Assembly: GCF_021462505.1 (NCBI RefSeq)
Contig: NZ_JAKEDV010000006.1
Coordinates: 124,667-172,430, forward strand
DNA length: 47,764 bases
Source: Thermus brockianus
Lineage (GTDB): Bacteria > Deinococcota > Deinococci > Deinococcales > Thermaceae
Direction of reading: 5' to 3'
Notes under the pieces: generated by a model
What the model saw: the letters and a program-made list of their open reading frames with translations, nothing else
What the model was told of the DNA's origin: nothing
Databases searched by the model: none
Part shown: in pieces, positions 32,418 through 42,877 of the stretch
How positions within the stretch are numbered: the first letter of the stretch is position 1
Layout: each line of letters starts with the position of its first letter
Made by a program: the position numbers and the translations under genes

Positions 32418-32676
32418 CTCCTCTTCACCTTAGCGCTGCCCTCTGAGAAGCGGGTACCCTTTCGGTGAGATACCCCCACCGCCCACAGGGCCGTGGCCTG
32501 ACGCCTTTTCCCAAGGCTCAAAGGGCGGCCACCCCGTGCGCTAGGAACGTACCTGAACCAGGGTCAGGCAAAACCCCTTCGCGCAACCCCAGCGGCCAAG
32601 ACCCCACCTTCTTCCCCCCACAGTCTGCACCAACCCTGCCCTACCCCGATGATCCAGGTACCGGAAAGGTTCGCAG

Positions 32677-32682
32677 TATTCT
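32677..32682 (+). promoter_or_regulatory. Putative -10 box (TATTCT) of rlmO
   Basis: TATTCT ends 6 nt before the GTG start of rlmO, again fitting a leaderless transcript. The gap from 32418 to here contains no gene; a weak GGGTA/TACCC inverted repeat near 32450-32475 is the only other structure noticed. Confidence 0.45.
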
Positions 32683-32688
32683 TAGGCC

Positions 32689-33834
32689 GTGCTGCGGGTG
32701 GTGGTCCGGCCAGGCAAGGAGCGGAAACTGAAGAACTTCTACCCCAACCTCTACCGGGACGAGATCCAGGAGGCCCCCCCCGAGGCGGGGGTAGCGGAGG
32801 CGGTGGCGGCGGATGGGGGTTTCCTGGCGGTGGGCTACTACGACCCCCGCTCCAAGGTGCCTTTCCGGGCCTTCCGCTTTGACCCGGGGCCCCTGGACCG
32901 CCGCTTTTTCCTCGGGCGCTTCCAGAAGGCTTTGCGGAAGCGGGAAGGGCTTGGGGTCTTCCATCGCCTGGTCCACGGGGAAGCGGACGGGCTTCCCGGG
33001 CTCGTGGTGGACCGCTTCGGGGAGGTTTTGGTCCTCCAGGTGCGTTCCCGGGGTATGGAGGCCCTAAGGGGGGTGTGGTTTCCCGCCCTCCTCGAGGCCA
33101 CCTCGCCGAAGGGCGTCTACGAGCGGAGCGATGTGGAGGCGAGAAGGCAAGAAGGCCTTCCTGAGCGGGTGGGGGTGGTCCAGGGGGAGGTACCCCCCGT
33201 CCTGGAGGTGGAGGAGGACGGCCTCCTTTTCCCCATCCCCTTGGCCCTGGCCCAGAAGACCGGGTTTTACCTGGACCAGCGGGAAAACCGCCGCCTCTTT
33301 GAGGCCATGGTCCGGCCCGGGGAGCGGGTTCTGGACGTGTTTAGCTACGTGGGGGGCTTCGCCTTGCGGGCCGCACGAAAAGGGGCTTACGCCCTGGCGG
33401 TGGACAAGGACCTCCAGGCCCTTTCCGTCTTGGACCAGGCGGCCCTGCGGGCGGGGCTTCGGGTGGATATCCGCCAAGGCGAAGCCCTGGAGGTGCTCAA
33501 GGCCTTGGAAGGCCCTTTCCACCACGTCCTCCTGGACCCGCCCACCCTAGTGAAGCGCCCGGAGGAGCTTCCCGCCATGAAGCGCCACCTGGTGGACCTG
33601 GTGCGGGAGGCCCTAAGGCTCCTCGCCCCAGAGGGGTACCTCTGGCTTTCCGCCTGCAGCTACTACCTCAAGGTGGAGGACCTCCTGGAGGTGGCCCGCC
33701 GCGCCGCCGCAGACCAAAGGATGCGCTTACGGGTGCACGCCGTCACCTACCAGCCCCGGGACCATCCCTGGAGCCTCCACGTGCCGGAAAGCCTCTACCT
33801 CAAGACGCTCATCCTGCAAGAGGATGCCCTCTAA
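32689..33834 (+). CDS. rlmO: 23S rRNA (cytosine-C5)-methyltransferase RlmO/RlmI family
   Basis: The Thermus enzyme of this family methylates C1942 of 23S rRNA. The 381-aa protein has an N-terminal PUA-type RNA-binding region (residues 1-70, [19 protein letters not shown]), a central EEHD-like linker domain ([23 protein letters not shown]), and a Rossmann methyltransferase domain: [29 protein letters not shown] (SAM binding), [10 protein letters not shown], and LSACSYYL with the catalytic cysteine. The length fits the Thermus RlmO. The start is GTG with its own -10 box. Confidence 0.92.
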   Translation: MLRVVVRPGKERKLKNFYPNLYRDEIQEAPPEAGVAEAVAADGGFLAVGYYDPRSKVPFRAFRFDPGPLDRRFFLGRFQKALRKREGLGVFHRLVHGEADGLPGLVVDRFGEVLVLQVRSRGMEALRGVWFPALLEATSPKGVYERSDVEARRQEGLPERVGVVQGEVPPVLEVEEDGLLFPIPLALAQKTGFYLDQRENRRLFEAMVRPGERVLDVFSYVGGFALRAARKGAYALAVDKDLQALSVLDQAALRAGLRVDIRQGEALEVLKALEGPFHHVLLDPPTLVKRPEELPAMKRHLVDLVREALRLLAPEGYLWLSACSYYLKVEDLLEVARRAAADQRMRLRVHAVTYQPRDHPWSLHVPESLYLKTLILQEDAL

Positions 33835-33874
33835 GGGGGTATGATGGGAGGCGAAGCACCCTTGGGGTGCGTAA

Positions 33875-35017
<1,143 letters not shown>

Positions 35018-35032
35018 GGTTTTTGGGGGCTT

Positions 35033-35058
35033 GGGGCGCTAGGCCCTAGGCCCCTTTT
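35033..35058. terminator. Terminator between gltA and ttuC
   Basis: GGGGC-G-CTAG-GCC-CTAG-GCCCC forms a stem with one bulged G, followed by TTTT on the plus strand. It lies 16 bp after gltA and reaches the ttuC stop, so it could end transcription in both directions between the convergent genes. Confidence 0.65.
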
Positions 35059-35866
35059 ACAGGCCGCAAAAGGCCTCGTAGTCTATGAGCTCCCGTTGCG
35101 TGGGGTTGTCCCCGCACACGGGGCAGGCAGGGTTGCGGCGCACCTTGAGCTTGCGGAAGCCCGCCTCCAGGGCATCGTAAAGGAGAAGGTGGCCCGCCAA
35201 GGGCTTGCCCAGGCCCAAGAGGACCTTGAGGACCTCCGCCCCCATCAAGGCCCCCACCACGCCCGGGAGCACGCCGAAGACCCCGGCCTCGGCGCAGGAG
35301 GGCACGGAGCCGGGGGGCGGGGGCTTGGGGAAGAGGCACCGGTAACAAGGCCCCATCTCGCCTTCCTCCGTGGGGTGGTGGAAGACCGCCACCTGGCCGT
35401 CAAACTGGTAGATGGCCCCGAACACCAAGGGCTTGTTGAGGAGGACGGCGGCGTCGTTCACCAGGTAGCGGGTGGGGAAGTTGTCCGAAGCGTCCACCAG
35501 GACCTCGTACCCTTTCAGGATCTCCAAGGCGTTTTCCGAGGTGAGGCGGACGGGGTAGGCGTCAACCCGTACCAAGGGGTTTAGGGCCTGCAGGCGCTCC
35601 TTGGCCGCCAAGGCCTTGGACTTGCCCACGTCCTCCGTGGCGTAGAGCACCTGGCGGTGGAGGTTGGAAAGCTCCACCCGGTCCATCTCCACAATCCCCA
35701 CCCGCCCCACCCCCGCCGCCACCAGGTACTGGAGGACGGGCACCCCAAGCCCCCCGGCCCCCACCACGGCCACGGAGGCTTCCCGAAGCCGCGCCTGCCC
35801 CTCGGGCCCCACCTGGGGCAGGATCATCTGCCGGTGGTAGCGGTCCAGTTCCTCCTTGGTCCACAT
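35057..35866 (-). CDS. ttuC: E1-like adenylyltransferase TtuC (ThiF/MoeB/HesA family)
   Basis: In Thermus, TtuC activates the C-terminal glycine of ubiquitin-like sulfur carriers (TtuB, and also ThiS- and MoaD-type proteins) for tRNA 2-thiouridine, thiamine and molybdopterin synthesis. The 269-aa protein has the ATP-binding VVGAGGLGVP near residue 34, DRVELSNLHRQ near 62, LVDASDNFPTRY near 123, zinc cysteines in CYRC (174, 177) and CPVC near the end, and the conserved cysteine in SCAEAGVFG (191). No second E1-like gene or ubiquitin-like carrier is in the window. The start lies directly against the stop of the preceding acyltransferase gene. Confidence 0.87.
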   Translation of the reverse strand: MWTKEELDRYHRQMILPQVGPEGQARLREASVAVVGAGGLGVPVLQYLVAAGVGRVGIVEMDRVELSNLHRQVLYATEDVGKSKALAAKERLQALNPLVRVDAYPVRLTSENALEILKGYEVLVDASDNFPTRYLVNDAAVLLNKPLVFGAIYQFDGQVAVFHHPTEEGEMGPCYRCLFPKPPPPGSVPSCAEAGVFGVLPGVVGALMGAEVLKVLLGLGKPLAGHLLLYDALEAGFRKLKVRRNPACPVCGDNPTQRELIDYEAFCGL

Positions 35867-36748
35867 CTAAGCCTCCCGGGTGCCGAAGCCGGGGGGGAGG
35901 AAGTCGGGGTAGTCGGGGTTGCCCTTGCGGTCGGGAAGCTTGGGGATGAGGTCCGAAGGGTGAGCCTCCCCCTTGCGGCAGTAGGGGCATTCGTGGCGCA
36001 CCTTGTAGCGCACGGGGCGGGCGGGGATGCCTAGGGCGATGGCGTGGGGCGGGATGTCCCGGGTGACCACCGCTCCCGTCCCCACCATGGCGTCGTCCCC
36101 GATGCGCACCCCGGCCAAAATGGTGGCGTGGTAGGTGATGCGCACCCCGCTGCCGATGATGGTTTCCTTCAGGGTCACGTCGGGGGAGGCCAGGACGTGG
36201 TGGGTGTGGCTGTAGACGTTCACGTAGTCGGAAAGCGAGGTCCGGTCGCCAATCTTAATCCCCCCGATGTCGTCCAGGAAGACGTAGCGGTGGACCACCA
36301 CGTCGTCCCCTAGCTCCAGGTTGTAGCCCACGGAGAACTCCACGTTCTGGAAGAACTTGGGGTTTTTCCCCACCCGCTTGAAGATGAAGGGGGCGAGCGC
36401 CCGCCTTAGGGCTACCCCGGAATGGACAGACTGCCCGATGGGGGTGAGGTCCAACACCTTCCAGAACCAGAGGAGAGGCTTCACCTTTCGGAACTTCTCC
36501 AGGTCAGTGGCGGCGTAGTACTCCGCCTCAAAGGTGATCCCCTCGGGGTCCAGGGCCAGGGCCCCCAGGGGATTTACCTCCAAGAGCTCCTCGTAAGGCC
36601 GGCCATAGAGGAGGCGGGCAAGCTCCTCCCGCACCAGGGCGTTCCGGTCCACGCTGGGGTCGGAAAGCCTTTCCGTGAGGCTTCCCAGGTAGCGGTCCAG
36701 GGCCTTCTGGTGCAGGGGGGCGATTTCGCGGGGAAGGAGCCAGGGCAT
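35867..36748 (-). CDS. Left-handed beta-helix (hexapeptide) acyltransferase with zinc-ribbon-like tail
   Basis: This 293-aa protein is of the maltose/galactoside-acetyltransferase-like LbH group. Residues 1-130 form a helical region that I do not recognise (PREIAPLHQKALDRYLG, VREELARLLYGRPYEELL). Hexapeptide repeats fill about 135-240 (GYNLELGDDVVVHRYVFLDD, KIGDRTSLSDYVNVYSHTH, AGVRIGDDAMVGTGAVVTRDIPPHAIALGIPARPV), with the histidine pair expected for acyl transfer. After that comes HECPYCRKGE, a CxxC segment, and a proline-rich tail. The acceptor is unknown. TAGCAT at 36755-36760 ends 6 nt before the ATG. It is probably cotranscribed with ttuC. Confidence 0.82.
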   Translation of the reverse strand: MPWLLPREIAPLHQKALDRYLGSLTERLSDPSVDRNALVREELARLLYGRPYEELLEVNPLGALALDPEGITFEAEYYAATDLEKFRKVKPLLWFWKVLDLTPIGQSVHSGVALRRALAPFIFKRVGKNPKFFQNVEFSVGYNLELGDDVVVHRYVFLDDIGGIKIGDRTSLSDYVNVYSHTHHVLASPDVTLKETIIGSGVRITYHATILAGVRIGDDAMVGTGAVVTRDIPPHAIALGIPARPVRYKVRHECPYCRKGEAHPSDLIPKLPDRKGNPDYPDFLPPGFGTREA

Positions 36749-36792
36749 AGGGTTATGCTACCCTTCCCTTGCCCAAGGGAAAACCCCTGGGC

Positions 36793-37698
<906 letters not shown>

Positions 37699-37766
37699 GG
37701 CTTAGGTGATCCCGGCTTCTTGGGATTGGCCCAGAGGCCAGAAGCCGGACCTTCCAGGCTTTTCAG

Positions 37767-37772
37767 TATACT
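37767..37772 (+). promoter_or_regulatory. Putative -10 box (TATACT) of dprA
   Basis: TATACT ends 7 nt before the GTG start of dprA, predicting a leaderless mRNA. No good -35 box was found at the usual distance. Confidence 0.5.
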
Positions 37773-37779
37773 CCAGGCC

Positions 37780-38781
37780 GTGGACCCCTTGGCCCTGGCC
37801 TTCCTGCCTGGGATTGGCCCCAAGCGGCTCCTGGAGGCGCTTTCCTGGGAAGACCCCCTGGCCTTTTTAAGGGAGCGCTTTCCCGAGGCGGCAAGCCTTT
37901 ACCCGGAGGCGGAAAGGCGCGCCAAACGGGAACGGAGGCGGGCGGAGGCTTTGGGGGTGCGCATCCTTGGCCTCTGGGAGGAGGGCTTTCCCGAAAGCCT
38001 AAAAAGGCTTCCCCAGCCCCCCACGCACCTTTACCTTCGGGGAGAGCTCCCCGAGGAGGCGCAGGCGGTGGCCATCGTGGGTACCCGTAAGGCCTCCGCC
38101 TGGGCCCTAGGCTTCACCCGGAGGCTCGCCCGGGAGCTGGCGGAGGCGGGGCTTTGGGTGGTTTCGGGCCTCGCCCGGGGTATAGACCGGGAAGCCCACC
38201 TGGGCGCTTTGGAAGGGGGCGGGCGGAGCTTGGGCGTCTTGGGAAGCGCCCTGGACCGGGTCTACCCGCCGGAACACCGCCCTTTGGCGGAGCGCATGGA
38301 CCTGGTTTCCGAGTTTCCCTTGGGGACGGGGCCTAAGCCCGAGTTTTTCCCCAGGCGGAACCGCCTCATCGCAGGGCTTGCCCGGGCGGTTTTGGTGGTG
38401 GAGGCCCCCTTGGACTCCGGGGCCCTCATCACGGCCAAACACGCCTTGGAACTGGGAAAGGAGGTGCTGGCGGTCCCAGGCCGCCCCACGGACCCCGCTT
38501 CCTTGGGGACGAACCGCCTCATCCAGGACGGGGCGTACCCCGTCCTCGAGGCCGGGGACGTCCTTTCCTACCTGGGGTTTTCCCCTAAGCCCAAGGTTGC
38601 GCCGGAGCTTTCCCCGGAAGAGGCCACCCTTTACGCCCTCCTTTGCCAGGGGGAAGCCTTGCCGGAGGACCTGGCCCAGGCTACGGGGTTCGCCCCGGAA
38701 AGGGTGCTCTCCCTCCTCACCCTCCTGGAACTCAAGGGCCTGGCCCGGGCCCTTCCCGGAGGGCGCTACGGGCCAGGCTAG
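37780..38781 (+). CDS. dprA: DNA-processing protein DprA
   Basis: DprA binds incoming single-stranded DNA and loads RecA during natural transformation, for which Thermus is well known. The 333-aa protein has a SAM/HhH-like N-terminus (LALAFLPGIGPKRLLEAL), the Rossmann core IVGTRKAS, GLWVVSGLARGIDREAHLGAL, and PRRNRLIAGLARAVLVVEA, plus a C-terminal winged-helix-like part (EATLYALLCQGEALPEDLAQATG). I chose GTG 37780 for its promoter and because homology begins there; the open frame further upstream runs antisense through era. Other competence genes are not in the window. Confidence 0.93.
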   Translation: MDPLALAFLPGIGPKRLLEALSWEDPLAFLRERFPEAASLYPEAERRAKRERRRAEALGVRILGLWEEGFPESLKRLPQPPTHLYLRGELPEEAQAVAIVGTRKASAWALGFTRRLARELAEAGLWVVSGLARGIDREAHLGALEGGGRSLGVLGSALDRVYPPEHRPLAERMDLVSEFPLGTGPKPEFFPRRNRLIAGLARAVLVVEAPLDSGALITAKHALELGKEVLAVPGRPTDPASLGTNRLIQDGAYPVLEAGDVLSYLGFSPKPKVAPELSPEEATLYALLCQGEALPEDLAQATGFAPERVLSLLTLLELKGLARALPGGRYGPG

Positions 38782-38790
38782 AGAGAGGCG

Positions 38791-39699
38791 TTACTTGGCC
38801 TTGTCGTAGAGCTTCTTGGCGATCTCGTAGAGCTCGGCAGGGTGGAACTCGGGGGCGAACTCGGCGGCGTCGTGGCCGGCGTCAAACACCGGGCCGCCCG
38901 TGGGGGGGCCGTCCACCACCACCACCTCGCTCCCGTCCTCGGGGGAAGCCCCCTTCCAGATGAGGCCCAGGTCCTGGTAATCGGAGGGGCTAAAGCGGTA
39001 GAGGTTGCGGTGGAAGCCCAGGTCCATGTACTTCTTGGCCTCGGGGATCTTGCTGTTGTCAATCCGGGGGATGGGGAGCATCTTGGTCATCTCCACCCCG
39101 GTAAGGGTTTCCAGGGCCTTGCCGTAGGCGGCGGCGTGGACCCCACCCCGCACCAGGAGGTAACCGATCATCTCCCGGGCCACGGGGTTGTCCGTCATCT
39201 CGTAAACCCGCAGCTTGTGGGTACGGGCCGCCACCTCCAGGAAGAAGTTGTGGAGAAGGTCCAGGATGAGGTTGCCGCTGGTGAAGACGTACTCCCCGTT
39301 CCAGTACTCCCCCATGGCCCCCATCACCAGGGTGTTGGCACCCCCGGCGATGAAGTGGGCGGCGTTGCGGGCGTCCTTGGCGAAGCCCAGCGGGGCGCTC
39401 ACAGGGTCCACCCCTTCCTCCAGGTCCTTTCCGGGGTTCTTGGCCAGGAGGCTGTTGATGGTGGCGGAAACGAGCTCAATGTGCCCGAGCTCCTCCGTGG
39501 CGATGTTGGCGATGAGGTCGTAGTAGGGCTTGAGCGCCTTCTTCCCCCGGAAGTTGAAGGACTGGTACATGTAGTTCATCAGGGTGGACATCTCCCCGAA
39601 GCGCCCGCCAAGAAGCGCCTGCACCGCAGCGGCGGCGTTGGGGTCTTGCTCCTTGGGCATGGGCAGCTCAATCTGCAACCGGTCTATCCTCAGAAACAT
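38791..39699 (-). CDS. Manganese (non-heme) catalase
   Basis: The enzyme splits hydrogen peroxide at a dimanganese centre. At 302 aa it has the length of the known Thermus thermophilus manganese catalase. The ligands are in place: Glu 36 (RFGEMSTLMNY), Glu 70 and His 73 (NIATEELGHIEL), Glu near 150 (HNFFLEVAARTHKL region), and His near 188 (VRGGVHAAAYGKAL). I chose ATG 39699, which has AAAGGAGGTG a few bases upstream; the GTG six bases earlier lies inside that site. A GC-rich hairpin (39717-39734) lies in the leader. The gene is divergent from oxyR, with an OxyR-type operator between them. Confidence 0.96.
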   Translation of the reverse strand: MFLRIDRLQIELPMPKEQDPNAAAAVQALLGGRFGEMSTLMNYMYQSFNFRGKKALKPYYDLIANIATEELGHIELVSATINSLLAKNPGKDLEEGVDPVSAPLGFAKDARNAAHFIAGGANTLVMGAMGEYWNGEYVFTSGNLILDLLHNFFLEVAARTHKLRVYEMTDNPVAREMIGYLLVRGGVHAAAYGKALETLTGVEMTKMLPIPRIDNSKIPEAKKYMDLGFHRNLYRFSPSDYQDLGLIWKGASPEDGSEVVVVDGPPTGGPVFDAGHDAAEFAPEFHPAELYEIAKKLYDKAK

Positions 39700-39716
39700 A
39701 CCCACCTCCTTTGCCT

Positions 39717-39734
39717 GGGCGGGCTTTCCCGCCC
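39717..39734 (-). other. Hairpin in the leader of the manganese catalase mRNA
   Basis: GGGCGGG and CCCGCCC form a 7-bp perfect stem with a 4-base loop, 17 bases before the catalase start. A second stem, CCACCT/AGGTGG (39743-39759), lies further upstream. They may stabilise the mRNA or limit read-through; neither has a T-run. Confidence 0.45.
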
Positions 39735-39751
39735 GGCACCTTCCACCTTAG

Positions 39752-39779
39752 GCAGGTGGGATCTATAAGTCCAATAGAT
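39752..39779. promoter_or_regulatory. OxyR-type operator between the catalase gene and oxyR
   Basis: The core ATCTAT-AAGTCCA-ATAGAT (39761-39779) fits every fixed position of the central part of the E. coli OxyR consensus, ANCTAT-N7-ATAGNT. The left outer part (GCAGGT before GGG) also matches ATAGNT at three of five fixed positions; the right outer part matches poorly. It overlaps the likely promoter regions of both divergent genes. Confidence 0.7.
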
Positions 39780-39796
39780 TGTGCTTTCCCTTCCCA

Positions 39797-39802
39797 TAAA
39801 AT
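39797..39802 (+). promoter_or_regulatory. Putative -10 box (TAAAAT) of oxyR
   Basis: TAAAAT ends 6 nt before the oxyR ATG at 39809. Its -35 region would lie on the right half of the operator, which suggests self-regulation. Confidence 0.5.
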
Positions 39803-39808
39803 ATAGCT

Positions 39809-40765
39809 ATGAAGAAAGTCACCTTGGACCAGCTACGCTACCTCCTGGCCTTGGCCGAGGAGGGAAACTTCACCCGGGCAGCGGAGCGGGTGTACCTTAC
39901 CCAGCCCGCCCTGAGCGTCCAGATCCGCAAGCTGGAAGAAGCCTTGGGCGTGCGCCTCTTTGACCGCAGAAAGGGCAAGCCCACAGAGGTGGGACAAGCG
40001 GTGGTGGCCCAGGCGCGGCGGGTGCTAGAGGAGGTAGAGCGCCTAGAGGCCTTGGCCCGGGGGGAGGAAGGGGTATTCCAAGGACCCTTTCGTATCGGGG
40101 TCATCCCCACCCTGGCTCCCTACCTTCTCCCCCGCCTCCTCCCGCGGGTTATGGAAAAGCATCCGGCCCTCGAGGTGACGGTGCGGGAGGAGCTCACCCC
40201 GGGCATCCTTAGGGGCCTCGAGGAGGGCCATCTGGACGCCGGGCTTGTGGGCACAGAGGAAAGGGTACCGGGCCTCAAAGCCTACCCCCTCTTCACCGAG
40301 GCTTTCCTGGCCTACGTTTCCCCACGCCATCCCCTCTATGCCAAGGCGGCGCTCCATCCCCTGGAGATCCCGCTAGAGGACACCTGGGTGCTTTCCGAAG
40401 GCCACTGCTTCCGCGACCAGGTCCTTTCCGTCTGCCGGCCAAGCCTCCGGAAACGGGCCGTGGAGTTCCAAAGCGGGGACCTGGAAACCCTCATCCGCCT
40501 GGTGGAGGAGGTAGGGGGGCTTACCCTTCTGCCGGAGGTGGCCCTCTGGACCCTCCCTCCCGAGAAGCGGGCCCACCTAAGGCCCCTCCTTTTCCCCGGG
40601 GCCGGGCGCACCGTCTACCTCCTCCTCCGGGAGGGAAGCCTCAAGGCCCCGGTGGCCGAGGCCTTGGCGCGGGAAGCCCGGGAGGTCTTCACCGCCCTAC
40701 GCCTTTTTTCCACGGGGGAAGAAGGCGTTATGATGGGGGCGGAGGTTCGCCATGACCAAGCCTGA
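39809..40765 (+). CDS. oxyR: Peroxide-sensing LysR-type regulator OxyR
   Basis: OxyR is a LysR-type activator that senses H2O2 through a disulfide. The 318-aa protein has the N-terminal winged helix (LDQLRYLLALAEEGNFTRAAERVYLTQPALSVQI in its parts) and a C-terminal periplasmic-binding-like sensor. The decisive feature is EGHCFRDQVLSVC, with Cys 200 and Cys 209 at the same spacing and in the same context as the redox pair of E. coli OxyR. The ATG fits a leaderless promoter. The divergent manganese catalase is the obvious target. The gene overlaps ilvE by 14 bp, so the aminotransferase may be partly cotranscribed. Confidence 0.92.
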   Translation: MKKVTLDQLRYLLALAEEGNFTRAAERVYLTQPALSVQIRKLEEALGVRLFDRRKGKPTEVGQAVVAQARRVLEEVERLEALARGEEGVFQGPFRIGVIPTLAPYLLPRLLPRVMEKHPALEVTVREELTPGILRGLEEGHLDAGLVGTEERVPGLKAYPLFTEAFLAYVSPRHPLYAKAALHPLEIPLEDTWVLSEGHCFRDQVLSVCRPSLRKRAVEFQSGDLETLIRLVEEVGGLTLLPEVALWTLPPEKRAHLRPLLFPGAGRTVYLLLREGSLKAPVAEALAREAREVFTALRLFSTGEEGVMMGAEVRHDQA

Positions 40766-41705
40766 GGCCAAAGGCGGGGACGTGCACATCAAAGCGGGGC
40801 TTATCTGGATGAACGGGGCCTTGGTACCCCAGGAGGAGGCCAAGACCAGCGTTCTAAGCCACGCCCTGCACTATGGAACCAGCGTCTTTGAGGGCATCCG
40901 GGCCTACGAAACCCCCAAAGGCCCCGCCATCTTCCGCCTGAAGGAGCACGTGCGGCGCTTCTATAACTCCGCCAAGGTGCTCCGCATGGAAATCCCCTTC
41001 GCCCCCGAGGAGTTGGAGGAGGCCATCAAGGAGGTGGTGCGGCGAAACGGCTACAAAAGTTGCTACATCCGCCCCCTGGCCTGGATGGGGGCGAAGGCCT
41101 TGGGGGTAAACCCCCTGCCCAACAACCCGGCGGAGGTCATGGTGGCCGCCTGGGAGTGGGGAGCCTACTTGGGCGAGGAGGCGGTGCGGAAAGGGGCCAA
41201 GCTCATCACCAGCTCCTGGGCCCGTTTCCCCGCCAACGTGATGCCGGGCAAGGCCAAGGTGGGGGGGAACTACGTGAACTCCGCCCTGGCCAAGATGGAG
41301 GCGGTGGCCGCAGGGGCCGACGAGGCCCTCCTTCTGGACGAGGAGGGCTACGTGGCCGAGGGGAGCGGGGAGAACCTCTTCTTCGTGCGGGACGGGGTCA
41401 TCTACGCCCTGGAGCACTCGGTGAACCTCGAGGGCATCACCCGGGACACGGTGATCCGCCTCGCCAAGGACCTGGGCTACGAGGTCCAGGTGGTGCGGGC
41501 CACCCGCGACCAGCTCTACATGGCGGACGAGGTCTTCATGACGGGCACCGCCGCGGAGGTAACCCCCGTGTCCATGATTGACTGGCGCCCCATCGGCCAG
41601 GGCACCGCAGGGCCCATTGCCTTGCGCCTGCGGCAGGTCTATTTGGAGGTGGTGACGGGCAGGCGGCCCGAGTACGAGGGCTGGCTTACCTACGTCACTT
41701 CCTGA
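40752..41705 (+). CDS. ilvE: Branched-chain amino acid aminotransferase
   Basis: IlvE performs the last step of Ile, Leu and Val synthesis with pyridoxal phosphate. The 317-aa protein has the class IV aminotransferase marks: [15 protein letters not shown] near residue 40, [11 protein letters not shown] near 98, the PLP lysine in [16 protein letters not shown] near 167-181, and [11 protein letters not shown] near 208. The closing GYEGWLTYV region is normal. The known Thermus enzyme begins close to [11 protein letters not shown]; here ATG 40752 adds about ten residues and is supported by GGAGG just upstream, while GTG 40782 is the alternative. The 3' end overlaps convergent trmH by 11 bp. Confidence 0.96.
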   Translation: MTKPEAKGGDVHIKAGLIWMNGALVPQEEAKTSVLSHALHYGTSVFEGIRAYETPKGPAIFRLKEHVRRFYNSAKVLRMEIPFAPEELEEAIKEVVRRNGYKSCYIRPLAWMGAKALGVNPLPNNPAEVMVAAWEWGAYLGEEAVRKGAKLITSSWARFPANVMPGKAKVGGNYVNSALAKMEAVAAGADEALLLDEEGYVAEGSGENLFFVRDGVIYALEHSVNLEGITRDTVIRLAKDLGYEVQVVRATRDQLYMADEVFMTGTAAEVTPVSMIDWRPIGQGTAGPIALRLRQVYLEVVTGRRPEYEGWLTYVTS

Positions 41706-42270
41706 GCCAGTCCGCCAGCACCCTCTCGTAAAGCTCGGGGTCCAGGCGGGGCCTTTCGTAGAGCCCCGCCTGTAGGCGTTGCCGTTGGGCCTCAAAGAGG
41801 ATGACCGCCGCCGCCACGCTCACGTTGAGGCTTTGCACCATCCCGAACATGGGGATCTTTATGGCCCCATCCGCCAGGGCCAAAGCTTCCTCGGAAACCC
41901 CCCACTTCTCCGCTCCCAGGAGGATGGCGGTGGGCTTGGTATAGTCCACCTCGCGGAAGTCCCGGGCGTCCTCCCGGAGGGCGGTGGCGTAGATGCGAAA
42001 GCCCTTTTCCCGGAGGAAGCGGAAGGCGGAGGGGGTGTCTGGGTGGACCCGGAGGTAGACCCACTTGTGGCTTCCCCCGCTCGTCTCGTTGAAGGTGGGC
42101 ACGCCCCCCGTGGGGTTTACGGCGTGGGCCTCGAGGACCCCCACGGCGTCGCAGGAGCGGAGGATGGCGGAGAGGTTGTGGGGCTTGTGCACGTTCTCCA
42201 GGAGCACCGTGAGGTCGGGCTGCCTTTTCCTTAGCACTTCCTCTATGCGCTTTCTACGGGCCTCGGTCAC
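41695..42270 (-). CDS. trmH: tRNA (guanosine-18-2'-O)-methyltransferase TrmH
   Basis: TrmH methylates the 2'-OH of G18 in the D loop of tRNAs; the Thermus enzyme is the classic SpoU-family (trefoil-knot) model. The 191-aa protein has the three SpoU motifs: [20 protein letters not shown] with the catalytic Arg in motif 1, [13 protein letters not shown] in motif 2, and [22 protein letters not shown] in motif 3 across the knot. The start is GTG 42270, overlapping the end of hisG by 17 bp. It is the last gene of the dcd-to-trmH operon. Confidence 0.95.
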   Translation of the reverse strand: MTEARRKRIEEVLRKRQPDLTVLLENVHKPHNLSAILRSCDAVGVLEAHAVNPTGGVPTFNETSGGSHKWVYLRVHPDTPSAFRFLREKGFRIYATALREDARDFREVDYTKPTAILLGAEKWGVSEEALALADGAIKIPMFGMVQSLNVSVAAAVILFEAQRQRLQAGLYERPRLDPELYERVLADWLRK

Positions 42271-42877
42271 GGTTCCTCAGCTTAGCGATGAGGGGCTTGA
42301 GGAGGGAGCGCTTGAGCTTCAGGGCCTGCCGGTTCACCACGAGCCGGGCGGTGGAGTGGGCGAGGACCTCCACCTCTATAAGCCCCGCCGCCCTTAGGGT
42401 GGCCCCGGTCTGCACCACGTCCACCACGGCGTCCGCCAGGCCCGTGACCGCGGCGAGCTCAATGTTGCCGGAAAGCTCCACCACGTCCGCCACCCAGCCC
42501 CGTTCCTTGAGGAAGCGGGCGGTGAAGTTGGGGTACTTGGTGGCGATGCGGCGGATGGGGGAGGTGTCCCCAGGGCGCCTTATAAGGGAAAGCCGGCAGG
42601 CGCCAAAGCCCAGGTCCACGGGCTCGTAGAGGTCCCGCCCCGAGTCCAGGAGGATGTCCTTCCCCACCACCCCGATCTCGGCGATGCCCAGGTCCACGTA
42701 GACCGGCACGTCCTTGTTGCGGAGCTCCAGGAGGGCCACGCCCCCTTCCTCCCCGTGGAGGAGGGCCCGGGGGTCTTGGATGGGGGGAAGGGGAAGGCCC
42801 GCCCGCAGGAGGGCCTCGTAGGCCTCCTGGAACATCCTTCCCTTGGGCAGGGCCACGGTGAGGGTGTAGCGCTTCAC
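42254..42877 (-). CDS. hisG: ATP phosphoribosyltransferase, short form
   Basis: HisG joins ATP and PRPP in the first step of histidine synthesis. At 207 aa it is the short form, which lacks the regulatory ACT domain and needs HisZ, encoded just upstream with a 4-bp overlap. Motifs include [18 protein letters not shown] at the N-terminus, [14 protein letters not shown] near residue 63, [13 protein letters not shown], and the PRPP-binding [18 protein letters not shown] near 155. Other his genes are elsewhere in the genome. Confidence 0.96.
   Translation of the reverse strand: MKRYTLTVALPKGRMFQEAYEALLRAGLPLPPIQDPRALLHGEEGGVALLELRNKDVPVYVDLGIAEIGVVGKDILLDSGRDLYEPVDLGFGACRLSLIRRPGDTSPIRRIATKYPNFTARFLKERGWVADVVELSGNIELAAVTGLADAVVDVVQTGATLRAAGLIEVEVLAHSTARLVVNRQALKLKRSLLKPLIAKLRNRDRGP

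Noticed and set aside
19780-32688. Direct repeat of the tRNA-Ile 3' end as an island attachment site
   Set aside because: Only a 7-base match (CGCCCAC) near 32490 was found, which is expected by chance in GC-rich DNA.
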